DNA from: Pseudomonadota bacterium
GTDB lineage: Bacteria > Tectomicrobia > Entotheonellia > Entotheonellales > Entotheonellaceae
Direction of reading: 5' to 3'
Assembly: GCA_005777235.1 (NCBI GenBank)
Contig: SXND01000044.1
Coordinates: 1 to 33,001, forward strand
Length of the DNA: 33,001 nucleotides
The notes below the pieces were generated by a model. It made no database searches and was not told the DNA's origin. It worked only from the letters and a program-made list of their open reading frames with translations. The translations under genes and the position numbers were made by a program. This document shows positions 1-9,307 of this stretch, piece by piece. Every line of letters starts with the position of its first letter. Positions within the stretch are counted from its first letter, which is position 1.

Positions 1-1021
1 TCGGGGGTGGCCGCGCCCACCCAGGTGATCACCTGGTCAATCGGCATCTGCACCGTGCCATAGACATAGCGCGCCGGGATGTTGGCCGCTCGCAACAGAG
101 CCACCAGCAGACTCGCCGTGTCACAGGCGTTGCCGCGCTTGCTCAGCCAGGTCAGGTATGACCCCTGGACGGAGCCATAGGTGGGCAAGAACTCGATATG
201 GTCATACACCCAGTTGAAGATCTGCACCGGGTGGTTCCCAAGCGCCGTCGCCAGCGCCCGGATCTCGTCGGTCAGCTGCACGTCCTCGGTGGGCGCCAGA
301 TCGTCGGGCGTTGGCGTCGCCGATAGCGTCGCCGCTGCTGTCAGCAGGCCGGGTAGCACCTCCGCCGCGGCCCGCTTGGCTGGCAGCGGTGTGAGCGCCG
401 ACTCAAACTCTTGCGTCGTCTCTTTGGGCGGACGGACTTTTTCGTCCGGCACGCGGAAGGGCAGCGTGTGCGGGTCCACACGCCGATGCGGCCGTCGCGT
501 CTGCGTGGCCTTGAGGTGCTGCTGCGCCTGTAGGGCCACTGCGTTCCGGGCGTGCGCATCGGGCGCCGCGACGAGGGCGTCCAGATACCGCTGCAGCGTC
601 GCCACCTCCGCCTCATAGGTGGCGACCATGGCCTGGTGCCGCGGGAGAAATCGGGGGGCAAGGGCTGCGCAGCAAGGTGCTGGGCCGTCTGCTCGAAGGA
701 CTGCCGGAGCTGCTGGTCGACGGCTTGCAGGCGCTGCTGCAACGGTACGAGGGCGTCGTGCGCCGTCCGGGCCTCCACAGCGCTGGCGCGCTGGGGCTGG
801 AAGCGGGACAGGTGCTCCTCCAAGGCCGTGAGCATGTCCGCTAGGACGGCCTCCGCAGGCGGCGTGGCGGGCGCAGGCGTAGTCTGCCGCCCGGGCCCAG
901 CTTGCGCCGCCAGTATCGTGGGGTACATCAGGAGCCAGGTGAAGGTAACAAGGACCACACTGGCAATACTCTGCATGGCATAGGGGCGATGACGGAACAG
1001 GTGCAGCACAGGAGACGACAT
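1..1021 (-). pseudogene. Secreted transglutaminase-like protein, partial and frameshifted
   Basis: The protein begins at the ATG at 1021, preceded by GAGAAAGA, with a hydrophobic signal sequence (SIASVVLVTFTWLLMYPTI). A Gln/Ala-rich helical, coiled-coil-like stretch follows. The frame then breaks in a run of six G (653-658 on the plus strand, six C in the coding sense). Adding one base restores a continuous reading LPPRFLPRHQAMVATYEAEV and leads into a transglutaminase-like core: ALGNHPVQIFNWVYDHIEF, then KRGNACDTASLLVALLRAA with the likely catalytic Cys, then IPARYVYGTVQMP. The His and Asp of the triad would lie beyond the window edge. In known relatives this core sits in large exported proteins, some with Rhs-like regions. 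A GTG at 1060 is an alternative start but has a poorer context. The frameshift may be a sequencing error in the homopolymer. Family call is fairly sure; function is not known. Confidence 0.72.
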
Positions 1022-1299
1022 ACGGAGTCTTTCTCGCGGGAGCCTGGGAAGCCCCAACACGCCTCATGGTGTGGGGCGATAGGACGATCGTTGCGGTCTA
1101 CGTATTTTTCTTTCTATGCACTCTTGCGCTCTAAGAATATGTGCGTCTAGTATTATTTACAGGGCAACATAGAACGAAGGAGGTGACACCCGTTGTAAGC
1201 ATAGGAGACAAGGCCTATAGTGACACGTTTTTCTGCTATGATACAGTATCTTTTCATAAAAAGTCTATCACAGAGAACCCCGTAACGATGGAGTCATCT

Positions 1300-1369
1300 A
1301 TGTCTCATACGCAACACTCCCTGTGGTTATGGTGGGTTGTGGGGCTCGGTTGCAGCCTCAGTCTCGCCA
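1300..1369 (+). pseudogene. N-terminal remnant of a secreted protein, cut by the IS4 element
   Basis: From the ATG at 1300, with GGAG six bases upstream, the frame reads a typical signal peptide: MSHTQHSLWLWWVVGLGCS followed by LSLATL. An in-frame ATG at 1288 is a second possible start. The reading runs directly into the terminal inverted repeat of the IS4-family element at 1370, and no continuation is evident on the far side at 2891. The gene is therefore probably interrupted. What the mature protein was cannot be told. Confidence 0.4.
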
Positions 1370-2890
1370 CGCTGCCAGTTGGACACAAATATTCATTTAG
1401 GGAGAATCACGGCGCATCATGCCGTACATCGTTGTCAGGTCGCCGAGATGCTGCAAGCCCCGCCACATCACTTCCGCGCCGGGGCGGTCGCGCCGGCGGC
1501 GCCCCACAAACCCGCCGAGCTGGGCGATCCAATTAACCGCTTGGCCCAGTGTCGGCGGCTCTGCAGGCGGCGTCGGGACCCAGTGAATGGCATAATACAG
1601 CGCGTGCCATTCTTTAGGATCTAACAGGACGCCACGCGGCACATCAGGCACCGCGCGCGCCAGCATGGTGGCGTAAAAAATCCGCCAGGCCAGGACGCTG
1701 TAAAGCGCCAAGGCGCGGCGTAAGCGCTCAGCCTTTGGGAATTGCCGCGCTTCCAGGCGACACCCGCTTTTCACAATACGGTGCCAGACTTCGATACCCC
1801 ATCGACAGGAGTACCACTGGACGCGTTCGATAGCCTCGTCAACGGTCTCCACCGCTACGGTGGTCAACAACAGCCAGGCGATAGGCTCCGCCTCGGCGGG
1901 CGGCTCGACTTCGCCCACCTGCACGACCCACAGAGCCACGCCTGGCAAGCGTTCCGCTTTCCGAGGCTTCGGGGGACACAAGGTCAAGGGACAAAAGCGC
2001 AGTGCCAACGTCGCGTGCCGGGCGGGTTGTGGGCCACGACGCGGGACGTGCAGGACGAGCTGGGCCGCCACGGGCTGGGCCGCGACCGTGTCCCCCACAT
2101 ACCGTTGCGGCGCGTTGACGCAGCGATTCCACGCGGCGCGTATCAGCAGAGCGACGCCGACGGGACGGGGAGCCACCAGGACGTCATACACATCAGCTTC
2201 CCGATCACCGACGCTGATCATGTGAGTCGTGGGACAGCAGTCGCGTGCGGTGTACACCGCATCGAGACTGTGGAGCCACTTTTGACTTTCCTTCTGGCTG
2301 ATGGGGAGCTGTTTGCGCCGGGCCCGTTTCCCGATGTCGTCCGGGTCCCGGGCCCAGACCTGTTGGGCCAAAAGGCCTCAGGGGACTCGCTCTGGTGTGA
2401 TGGCTAAGGTGGTATGGACCAGCACGCCGTGACCGGCGGAGTGTCCCAGCGGCCCTCAGCCTTCGGTCACGCGCAAGTTCGTCCAGTTAGCTTCGGTCGT
2501 ATCTTGTACGGCCAAGACAAGCGGCGCCGCGTTGAGGCGACTATAGGGCGCCTCTATATGACTTTGGAGCACATCGTCGGGCGCAATGTCATCGTTGGTA
2601 AAAAAGCGATAGGCGGCTTTGAGCATGGCGCCGCGGCCACAGGCTTCGGGCAGAGCGGCCCCAGGACGCTGGGCGAGCGCATGGGCGAGTTCAACCAAAC
2701 GCTGGGTCCGCCGCAGGGCGCCGAGGTCCGCATCGGCAAACTCCGTGACGGCCCAACTCGTGGTATCGAGGAGGTGGCTCATGTCTGCTTCTTCGCGCAA
2801 CAGGTTGAACCGGAAGTCAAGAAGGTGGAGAATCCATGCCCATCATCGCTCAAGTCCCTCTAAAACAAAAAATGTGTCCAACTGGCAGCG
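1370..2890 (-). mobile_element. IS4-family insertion sequence
   Basis: The element is bounded by a perfect 18-base inverted repeat, CGCTGCCAGTTGGACACA, at 1370-1387 and as its reverse complement at 2873-2890. Similarity continues inward (AAATATTCATTTAG against TTTTTTGTTTTAG). One transposase gene fills the interior on the minus strand. I see no target-site duplication in the bases just outside the repeats (GTCTCGCCA on the left, CCCGCACAG on the right), so the ends may be off by a few bases or one flank may have rearranged. It lies inside a signal-peptide-encoding gene. Because its transposase has two stops, the copy is probably immobile on its own. Confidence 0.8.
1397..2782 (-). pseudogene. 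IS4-family transposase, two in-frame TGA stops
   Basis: The ATG at 2782 opens a Tn5/IS50-type N-terminal DNA-binding region: WAVTEFADADLGALRRTQRL, then a Pro-rich turn, then AAYRFFTNDDIAPDDVLQSH. The catalytic part has VLAVQDTTE with the first Asp, HMISVGDREADVYD with the second, and WYSCRWGIEVWHRIVKSGC with the YREK-like Glu region. The frame is open except for TGA at 2456-2458 and at 2378-2380. Both fall where relatives would be expected to have Leu (EG-x-GPLG and VP-x-GLLAQQ). The residue frame is the same on both sides, so these are substitutions and not frameshifts. The stop TAA at 1397 lies next to the terminal repeat. Inactive unless supplied in trans. Confidence 0.8.
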
Positions 2891-3238
2891 CCCGCACAGG
2901 GCTCCGCGTAAGGTGAGTTAGCACGTTTTGGCGAAGGTATTGGAAAAACCTGAGCCAATTTTCTTCGCCAAGATTCTCAACCGAGTCGCTGGCTTGGGCC
3001 GTATGCACGTCTCTCCACCCTCCTTCAGCTTTTCGTAATTGGCGAAGGTATTGTTATACAGTAATGTCATAAACTTGAAAATCCTCTGTGGAGAATCATC
3101 ATAGCCTGATCTTCTTCAATTTAGAATATTCTTTACAATGAGCCAGGAGGGCCTGTTGCCATACCTCTCCACTGGGCGCGCGACCCTTAGTAGTCCTGCA
3201 AAAACTTCTGGTGCCGGACTGATCCTATAGACATCGAG
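2891..3238. other. Gene-poor stretch with a 15-base direct repeat
   Basis: No convincing gene. TTGGCGAAGGTATTG occurs twice in the same direction, at 2928-2942 and 3039-3053. TTCGCCAA at 2964-2971 is the inverted partner of its first eight bases. On the minus strand a short frame reads through both repeats (NTFANYEKLKEGG ... GSGFSNTFAKTC, ending near 2920) but has no clear start or family. The part from about 3055 to 3150 is AT-rich. It may be a remnant of displaced DNA beside the IS4 element. Confidence 0.4.
2928..3053. repeat. Direct repeat pair TTGGCGAAGGTATTG
   Basis: Two exact 15-base copies, 2928-2942 and 3039-3053, sit 111 bases apart, with an inverted TTCGCCAA at 2964-2971 that could fold with the first copy. 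They are in non-coding sequence between the IS4 element and the glnS operon. No known element end is recognised. Confidence 0.5.
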
Positions 3239-3418
3239 TCAACTTGCGCGCTCGCCTGTCTTCTTGCCTCGCGGGCTGCCGTGAGTCATCTGGACGGTAT
3301 ACGCTACGTCCAACACCTCCTCCCAACTCAGGGACAGGGCTGGAAGACGGCGGTTGCGTGCGCTTTCATCCTCGTCTCGGGCATCCAGCAGCACCTCGTC
3401 CCACAGGCTTTCGAGCAT
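3239..3418 (-). CDS. Small hypothetical protein downstream of glnS
   Basis: A 59-residue frame from the ATG at 3418; a TTG at 3430 overlaps the glnS stop and is an alternative start. The protein is acidic at first (MLESLWDEVLLDARDEDE), then SLSWEEVLDVAYTVQM, with a basic tail (PRGKKTGERAS). It has no signal peptide or membrane segment and no family I recognise. Its position directly after glnS suggests the same transcript. The ribosome-binding site is weak, so it could be spurious. Confidence 0.3.
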   Translation of the reverse strand: MLESLWDEVLLDARDEDESARNRRLPALSLSWEEVLDVAYTVQMTHGSPRGKKTGERAS

Positions 3419-3426
3419 CCGTCGGT

Positions 3427-5139
3427 TCAAGGAGCGGTGCGACGCCCCTTCTGGCCACGTTCGATCTTGGCCCAGGTATCGCGCAACGTCACGGTACGAT
3501 TGAACACTGGGGCGCCAGGACGGGAGTCCAGATCCACGCAGAAATAGCCCTGGCGCTCAAATTGATAGCGGCTGCCAGACGCCGCCTCGGCCAGGCTGGG
3601 TTCAACCTGACACGTGGTCAAAACGTCGAGAGAGGCGGGGTTGAGCTCCGTGGTCCAATCCTGGCCCTCCTCATCGGCACCGGGCGTAGGCGTGCGAAAC
3701 AGCGTATCGTACAGGCGCACCTCGGCTGGCACTGCATGCGCCGCCGAGACCCAGTGGATGGTGCTCTTCACCTGGCGGCCATCCGGGGCCCAGCCGCCCC
3801 GTGTCGCCGGGTCGTAGGTGCAGCGCAGTTCGATGATCTCCCCCGTGTGCTCGTCCTTCACCACGCCAGTACAGGTCACATAGTAGGCATAGCGCAAGCG
3901 CACCTCACGGCCGGGGGTCAGGCGGAAAAACTGCCGTGGCGGATCTTCGCGAAAATCGTCACGCTCAATGTAGAAGACCCGGGAGAACGGTACCTGGCGC
4001 GTGCCCATACTGGCGTCCTCCGGGTTGTTCACCGCCTCCATCATTTCCACCTGATCTTCGGGATAGTTGTCAATGACGACGCGCAAGGGGTGTAACACCG
4101 CCATGACCCGCGGGGCGCGTTTATTCAAATCCTCACGGATACAGTATTCCAACAAGGCCAGATCAACCACACTGTCGCGTTTGGCCACGCCAATACGCTC
4201 GCAGAAGGTGCGGATGGCTTCCGGGGTGTAGCCGCGCCGCCGCAGACCGGAGAGCGTTGGCATGCGTGGATCATCCCAGCCACGCACGTGGCGCTGGGTG
4301 ACCAGTTGCAGGAGTTTGCGTTTGCTCAGCAGGGTATAGCTCAGGTTGAGCCGCGCAAATTCAATCTGCTGCGGGTGACACGGGGTCTGCAAGGCGTCGA
4401 GAAACCAGTCGTACAACGGGCGATGCGCCTCAAATTCCAGGGTGCAGATGGAATGCGTAATGCCCTCAATGGCATCCGATACACCATGCGCGTAGTCGTA
4501 CATGGGATAGAGACACCACTGATCGCCAGTACGGTGATGCGTGGCATGTAGGATGCGAAACATCACGGGATCGCGCATGTTGAGATTGCCCGAGGTCATG
4601 TCAATTTTGGCACGCAGCGTGTGCGCGCCGGCCGGAAATTCCCCGGCCCGCATGCGCGCGAACAACGCACGGTTCTCGGCCACCGAGCGCGTACGATATG
4701 GGCTGTCCTGTCCCGGTTCGGTGAGCGTACCCCGGTAGGCGCGCATGGCGTCGGGACTCAGGCTACAGACATAGGCTTTGCCGGCGTCAATGAGCTGCAC
4801 GGCGTAAGCGTACAGGGCCTCAAAATAATCGGAGGCATAGAAGAGCTTGTCATGCCAGTCAAAGCCGAGCCAGCGTACGTCCGTTTGGATGGACTCGACG
4901 TACTCCACCTCCTCTTTGGTCGGATTGGTGTCGTCAAAGCGCAGATGGCACACCCCGGCATTTTCGGCGGCAAGCCCAAAATTGAGGCAGATAGCTTTGG
5001 CGTGCCCGATATGCAAATAACCGTTGGGCTCTGGGGGAAAGCGGGTTACCACGCGGCCACCATGCTTGTGCCGGCGCTGATCGTCGGCGATAATTTCCCG
5101 GATAAAATGGCGAGGCGGAGGCGCATCGGGTTCGGCCAT
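3427..5139 (-). CDS. glnS: Glutaminyl-tRNA synthetase
   Basis: Class I aminoacyl-tRNA synthetase charging tRNA-Gln in the cytoplasm. The 570-residue length matches GlnRS. The HIGH motif is seen at about residues 43-46 in [17 protein letters not shown], and the KMSKS-equivalent is LLSKRKL near residue 270. FDDTNP (residues about 68-73) and [17 protein letters not shown] are GlnRS/GluRS-family blocks. The C-terminal half forms the anticodon-binding beta-barrels ([26 protein letters not shown]). The RFPPEPNG context and the barrels point to GlnRS and not GluRS. The start ATG has GAAGGAG about eight bases upstream. It follows murD by about 70 bases on the same strand. Intact. A genome with GlnRS may not need the GatCAB route for Gln-tRNA. 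Confidence 0.96.
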   Translation of the reverse strand: MAEPDAPPPRHFIREIIADDQRRHKHGGRVVTRFPPEPNGYLHIGHAKAICLNFGLAAENAGVCHLRFDDTNPTKEEVEYVESIQTDVRWLGFDWHDKLFYASDYFEALYAYAVQLIDAGKAYVCSLSPDAMRAYRGTLTEPGQDSPYRTRSVAENRALFARMRAGEFPAGAHTLRAKIDMTSGNLNMRDPVMFRILHATHHRTGDQWCLYPMYDYAHGVSDAIEGITHSICTLEFEAHRPLYDWFLDALQTPCHPQQIEFARLNLSYTLLSKRKLLQLVTQRHVRGWDDPRMPTLSGLRRRGYTPEAIRTFCERIGVAKRDSVVDLALLEYCIREDLNKRAPRVMAVLHPLRVVIDNYPEDQVEMMEAVNNPEDASMGTRQVPFSRVFYIERDDFREDPPRQFFRLTPGREVRLRYAYYVTCTGVVKDEHTGEIIELRCTYDPATRGGWAPDGRQVKSTIHWVSAAHAVPAEVRLYDTLFRTPTPGADEEGQDWTTELNPASLDVLTTCQVEPSLAEAASGSRYQFERQGYFCVDLDSRPGAPVFNRTVTLRDTWAKIERGQKGRRTAP

Positions 5140-5212
5140 GATTACAACTCCTTCGGTCAGCTCGGGTTCTCATGTCGGTGCAGGCCAGCGAGTATAGCAT
5201 GTGCGCCGTGGC

Positions 5213-6604
5213 TCACAACGTCTGCACCAGCGTACGAAAATGTTCGCCGCGGGCTTCGTAGTGCTGATACTGATCATAGCTCGCGCAGGCCGGGGAGAGC
5301 AGCACCACCTCGCCAGGCTGTGCCAGGTCTGCCGCCTGGTGCAACGCCACGGCCAGATCCGGGAGTTGCCGCACCAGGGGGGCGGGGTGATCGGGCTGGG
5401 CCGCCGCCGCCTGCTCAATCGCCAGGGCCAGCTGTGGGGCCGTCTTCCCATAGACGAGCGCCACGCGTGCCTTGGTATGGATCACCTGGCCCAGTTCATC
5501 GAACGGCGTGCCTTTATCGTAGCCACCGGCCAGCAGGATGAGCGGTTGCGTAAAGGCGTGCAGAGCCCGCATGGTCGAGACCGGGGTGGTGGCTTTGGAG
5601 TCGTTGTAGTATGCCACCCCATGCTTGGTTGCCACCAATTCCAGACGATGTGGCAGGGCCTGGAAGCGCCGCAAGCCCTGGGCAATAGTCGACGGCGCCA
5701 CACCCAGGGTCGTCGCGGCAGCGGCAGCGGCAGCCGCATTGCCGAAGTTATGCGCGCCACGCAGCTGCAAGTCGGCTTGATCGCACAGCACGGTACGGAC
5801 CCCACCCTGCGCGAGCACCAGCGCCGTGCCCTGTCGTGACACCCCGTTGTCGAGCGGCTCCTCAACACTATAGTACAGGCGCTGCCCCTGGCCACATGCC
5901 GCCATCAGGCGCACTGTGGGGTCATCCCAGTTGAGCACGGCCATATCCGCCGGGGTTTGATGCGCCAGGATCACCTCTTTCGCCGTTTGATAGGCCGCCA
6001 TGGTGCCATGGCGGTCCAGGTGGTTGGGCGTCAGATTGAGCACAATCGCCAGGGGGGGGCTATAGTGTAACCAGTCCAGATGTTCCAGCTGGAAGCTCGA
6101 CAGTTCGAGCACCACATACGTCTCAGGGGTAATGTCTGGCAGGCGATCTAGCAGTGAGCCACCGATGTTGCCGCCGACGAGGGTGCGTGCGTCGTGCAGG
6201 TGTAATATGCTGCCCAGAAGGGAGGTGGTGGTGGTCTTGCCCACGCTGCCGGTCAGGCCAATGATTGTGCCGCGGCACTGGCGCACAAACAGGTTGATCT
6301 CGCTGTCCAGTGGGACGTGATGCGCCTGCGCTGCCTGCACATACGGCGAGGTGAAGGGCACTGCTGGATTGACGAACACGGTGTCAGTCGCAGTAAAATC
6401 ACGCATGTCATGGCGCCCCAAGACCAGGCGCAGGGGTAAGCCACGCAGGGCTGCCAAGGAGTCCGCTAAGGCCTCCGCGGGCTGCAAGTCGGTGACCGTG
6501 ACGTGGGCACCCTGCTGCACGAGATAGCGCGTCAGTCCTACCCCACCGCCGAACGTTCCGAGCCCCATGACCGTGACGCGTTGCTGTTGCCATGTCGTTG
6601 GCAT
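5213..6604 (-). CDS. murD: UDP-N-acetylmuramoylalanine--D-glutamate ligase
   Basis: Cytoplasmic ATP-dependent ligase adding D-Glu to UDP-MurNAc-L-Ala in peptidoglycan synthesis. Chosen start ATG 6604 gives 463 residues, the usual MurD size; AAGGGGA lies just upstream (spacing is short, and a GTG at 6625 is an alternative). The N-terminal Rossmann-like domain (VTVMGLGTFGGGVGLTRYL) precedes the Mur-ligase P-loop GLTGSVGKTTTT at about 117-127. LELSSFQLE and NLTPNHLDRHG follow in the central domain, and the C-terminal domain has YNDSKATTP and LLSPACASYDQYQHYEARG, which are MurD signatures. It starts about 23 bases after the folP stop, so it is probably co-transcribed with folP. Intact. Confidence 0.95.
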   Translation of the reverse strand: MPTTWQQQRVTVMGLGTFGGGVGLTRYLVQQGAHVTVTDLQPAEALADSLAALRGLPLRLVLGRHDMRDFTATDTVFVNPAVPFTSPYVQAAQAHHVPLDSEINLFVRQCRGTIIGLTGSVGKTTTTSLLGSILHLHDARTLVGGNIGGSLLDRLPDITPETYVVLELSSFQLEHLDWLHYSPPLAIVLNLTPNHLDRHGTMAAYQTAKEVILAHQTPADMAVLNWDDPTVRLMAACGQGQRLYYSVEEPLDNGVSRQGTALVLAQGGVRTVLCDQADLQLRGAHNFGNAAAAAAAATTLGVAPSTIAQGLRRFQALPHRLELVATKHGVAYYNDSKATTPVSTMRALHAFTQPLILLAGGYDKGTPFDELGQVIHTKARVALVYGKTAPQLALAIEQAAAAQPDHPAPLVRQLPDLAVALHQAADLAQPGEVVLLSPACASYDQYQHYEARGEHFRTLVQTL

Positions 6605-6627
6605 ATGTCCCCTTTGTCTGCCCACCG

Positions 6628-7839
6628 TTAGACGTGCGATCCCGACTGCTTGAGGGCCTCGACAAGGCGGACCGTTTGCGCCACGGGGGCCACGTCGTGC
6701 ACCCGCACCATGGCGGCGCCGTGCAGGACGGCGTACATGACGGTGGCCAGCGTGCCTTCCAGGCGATCCCCAACGTGGCGCTGTAACAGGTGCCCCAGGA
6801 AGGATTTCCGCGAGGTGCCCACCAACAGTGGTTGTCCTAGGGCGGCAAACTGCTCCAACCCGTGCAGTAGCGCGAGATTGTGTTGCACGGTTTTGCCAAA
6901 CCCGAAGCCGGGATCGAGGAGAATTTTGTGCCGAGGAATGCCGTGTTGCATGGCACAGTGCAGACGCTCGGCCAAGAAACGGTAGACCTCATCCAGCACA
7001 TGGCGGTATGACGGCGTGCGTTGCATGGTCTGCGGTGTGCCTTGCATGTGCATGAGCACCACTGCGGCACCACGGCGCGCAATGAGCGGGGCCATCTGGG
7101 CATCAAACGTCATGGCGCTGATGTCATTGACCAGCACAGCTCCCGCATCAAGGGCGGCGGCAGCCACACTGGCGCGGTAGGTATCAATCGACACCACGGC
7201 CCCAGAGCGTTGCACCAGGTCACGAATCACCGGCACCACCCGCGCTTGCTCCAGCGCTGCCGGGATGGGGGCCGCCCCAGGACGTGAGGATTGCCCGCCT
7301 ACGTCGATGAGATCCGCCCCAGCCGTGAGCATGGTTTCGGCGTGCTTCAGGGCCTGCGCAGGTTGCAGGTACAGGCCGCCATCGGAAAAGGAATCCGGGG
7401 TGACATTCAAAATACCCATGAGGGCGGTGCGCTGCTGCACATCGTAGACGTGCGTGCCGAGGGCCAGCGACCATGGTGCCTGGGCCTGCAAGCGCCGGGC
7501 GGCATCAAGCGCCGCCACGATGGGTTGCAAGCCTGGCGCCTGCTCCCCGCGTACGCGGTTGAAGAGCGCGGCAGAACCGCCGACCAGCAGCTCGCAGGTG
7601 TCTCCGGTGGCGCCTCCAGTACAATAGTTCCAGGCTTCTGGGCCGTACTGCTGCCACCAGGTCAGGAACAGTCGTGCGGTGGAGAAGGGCACGTCGAGTA
7701 ATTTATAGACCACACGTTGGTCACTGGCCGCCAGGACGGCTTCTGGAGCCTGGCACCCCATGCGGGTGAGTTCATGCGTAATGTGGGACGAGTCCCCCTG
7801 CGGTAGCAGGCGGGCGAGCAGCGTGTCGCGTATTAGCAT
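6628..7839 (-). CDS. folP: Dihydropteroate synthase, long form
   Basis: Condenses p-aminobenzoate with 6-hydroxymethyl-dihydropterin diphosphate in folate synthesis. The TIM-barrel core starts near residue 137: pterin-binding signature ALMGILNVTPDSFSDGG (139-155), second signature LIDVGGQSSRPGA, then VNDISAM, DPGFGFGKT, LLVGTSRKSFLG and the final VRVHDV. At 403 residues it is about 120 longer than the E. coli type. The extra N-terminal part (PFSTARLFLTWWQQYGPEAW ... ELLVGGSAALFNR) matches the extended DHPS seen in several deep-branching bacteria; its role is not known to me. The start ATG at 7839 has no strong Shine-Dalgarno. It is first in an apparent folP-murD-glnS run and divergent from the reductase gene at 7940. 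Confidence 0.94.
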   Translation of the reverse strand: MLIRDTLLARLLPQGDSSHITHELTRMGCQAPEAVLAASDQRVVYKLLDVPFSTARLFLTWWQQYGPEAWNYCTGGATGDTCELLVGGSAALFNRVRGEQAPGLQPIVAALDAARRLQAQAPWSLALGTHVYDVQQRTALMGILNVTPDSFSDGGLYLQPAQALKHAETMLTAGADLIDVGGQSSRPGAAPIPAALEQARVVPVIRDLVQRSGAVVSIDTYRASVAAAALDAGAVLVNDISAMTFDAQMAPLIARRGAAVVLMHMQGTPQTMQRTPSYRHVLDEVYRFLAERLHCAMQHGIPRHKILLDPGFGFGKTVQHNLALLHGLEQFAALGQPLLVGTSRKSFLGHLLQRHVGDRLEGTLATVMYAVLHGAAMVRVHDVAPVAQTVRLVEALKQSGSHV

Positions 7840-7939
7840 GGGACGTCTTGCGGAACCTCGAGCGCCCGGCTATCCTTGCCAGAGGCAACGCTCTGTCCCT
7901 CTATCCTTCTCTACACAAGGGCAACGGGGAAAAGTAACC

Positions 7940-9199
7940 GTGCATTGTACGCAATCCCCACGTCCCCAGCAAGCGCTTCCCCGGCACCATCCAGTCCTGC
8001 ATGCCGACGTCACCGTGATCGGCGCCGGGCCTGCAGGCGCCTTACTGGCGTACCTGCTCGCAGCCCACGGCTTGCAGGTGGTCCTCGTGGAGAAAGCCTC
8101 CTTGCCACGGGTCAAACCCTGTGGCGGGGGGCTGAACTGGAAAACCGTCACGCTGCTGCCCTTTGCCATTGATGCCGTGGTCGAGCGTGTCGTCTCCCGT
8201 GTGCTGTTCACGCAGCACTTGCGGCAGCCGTTTACCCGCACCGCGTCCCAGCCCCTCGTCACCCTGGTGACACGCAGCATCTTTGATCATCTGCTGGTGC
8301 AGAAAGCCGCCGCCGCGGGCGCACACGTCTATGATGCCTGCCACATCACGCGCCTGGAGGCGCACCCACACGGGATTGCCATCCAGGGCACTGGCCTGTC
8401 CTGGCACAGTCGCTATGTCGCCTTTGCCGATGGCGCCAAGGGTATCCTGCGGCGGCAGTTGGGCTTTGCCGCCAGCGCACCGCACGATATGGGCTTGGAT
8501 ATGGACGTTGAGGCGGATCCGGCGTGTCCGTGGACGCCCGAGACTCTCTACCTGGACTGGGGCACCACGGCGCAGACCTATGCCTGGGCTTTTCCGAAAG
8601 CCGATCACTAGTCCATCGGGGTGAAAGGGCCCGCCGCACACGGGCCGCTGTTAGCGCAGTACCTACGACAGTTCATGCAGCATTGGCGGCTCCCCGTGCC
8701 GCCGGGCAAGCTGCGCTACCTGGCGCACATGCTCCCCACGCGGGTACCCGACACGCCCCTGGTACATGGTCGGGCCTGCGTCGTGGGCGATGCGGCGGGG
8801 CTCCTGGAACCGTTTACCGGTGAGGGCATCTACTATGCCCTGCGTAGTGCCCACTTGGCCGCTGAGGCCCTCATCGCGGCCAGCGTCCATGATACCTCAC
8901 CGGTGGCGTATGGCACCGCTGTAGACGCCGAGATCATGCCGGATCTCCTCGGCGCACGGGACTTACAGCAAGTGTTCGATGCCTGGCCCGGACTCTTCCA
9001 CCTCCTGGTCCGGCGGCATGGGCGTTCCTGGCACGCGCTCGCCAAGTTGCTGCGTGGGGAACGGGGGTTTCGGGAGGTGGCGCAGGTCTTACGACGCCAT
9101 CCGTTTCTCGTGCGTGCCATACTGGCGACCGGGCACCACCCCGCTCCGTCCCCCGTGCAACGCAGCCACCAGCACAAGCCGGGCGCCCTCAACGGCTAG
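7940..9199 (+). pseudogene. Geranylgeranyl-reductase-family FAD oxidoreductase, one in-frame TAG
   Basis: The frame opens at the GTG at 7940 (GGGGAAAAG upstream). VTVIGAGPAGALLAYLLAAHGLQVVLVEK is the FAD-binding Rossmann motif, followed by KPCGGGLNWKT, typical of geranylgeranyl/CHLP-type reductases, then ADGAKGILRRQLG. The second half has ACVVGDAAGLLEPFTGEGIYYALRSA, the second FAD motif. These enzymes reduce isoprenoid chains (menaquinone, polyprenols, membrane lipids). The frame is broken by TAG at 8609-8611 between FPKADH and SIGVKG; relatives commonly have a hydrophobic residue there, so TTG to TAG is the simple explanation. Both halves keep the same frame and are otherwise well preserved. 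Either a recent null or a base-calling error. Which isoprenoid is reduced cannot be told. Confidence 0.8.
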
Positions 9200-9279
9200 G
9201 CGGGCTCCTGGCGCCGCCCATACACCAGGCCCAGCGCTGCGCTCCACCCTGCGCCGCATGCCGCCCTCTCGGGTGTGTA

Positions 9280-9294
9280 TCGGGTGTAGCCCGA
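9280..9294. terminator. Short hairpin between convergent genes
   Basis: TCGGG-TGTAG-CCCGA forms a five-pair stem in the 108-base gap between the ends of the reductase gene (plus) and the caspase gene (minus). There is no T-run, so the terminator role is weakly supported. Confidence 0.25.
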
Positions 9295-9307
9295 CACGCC
9301 TACACGC

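Noticed and set aside
1177-1186. Perfect Shine-Dalgarno AAGGAGGTGA without a gene
   Set aside because: The only start codon at a proper distance is TTG at 1193, followed at once by TAA. No gene is supported, so it is taken as chance or as a decayed start.
7760-7939. N-terminal extension of the reductase gene back to 7760
   Set aside because: It overlaps the folP coding sequence on the other strand and lacks a ribosome-binding site; the GTG at 7940 fits the family's start.
2378-8611. Stop-codon reassignment (TGA or TAG read as an amino acid)
   Set aside because: TGA and TAG both occur as intended stops in the same window (glnS ends in TGA, the MoaD-like gene in TAG), and the interrupted positions expect different residues. 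Plain decay or error explains it better.
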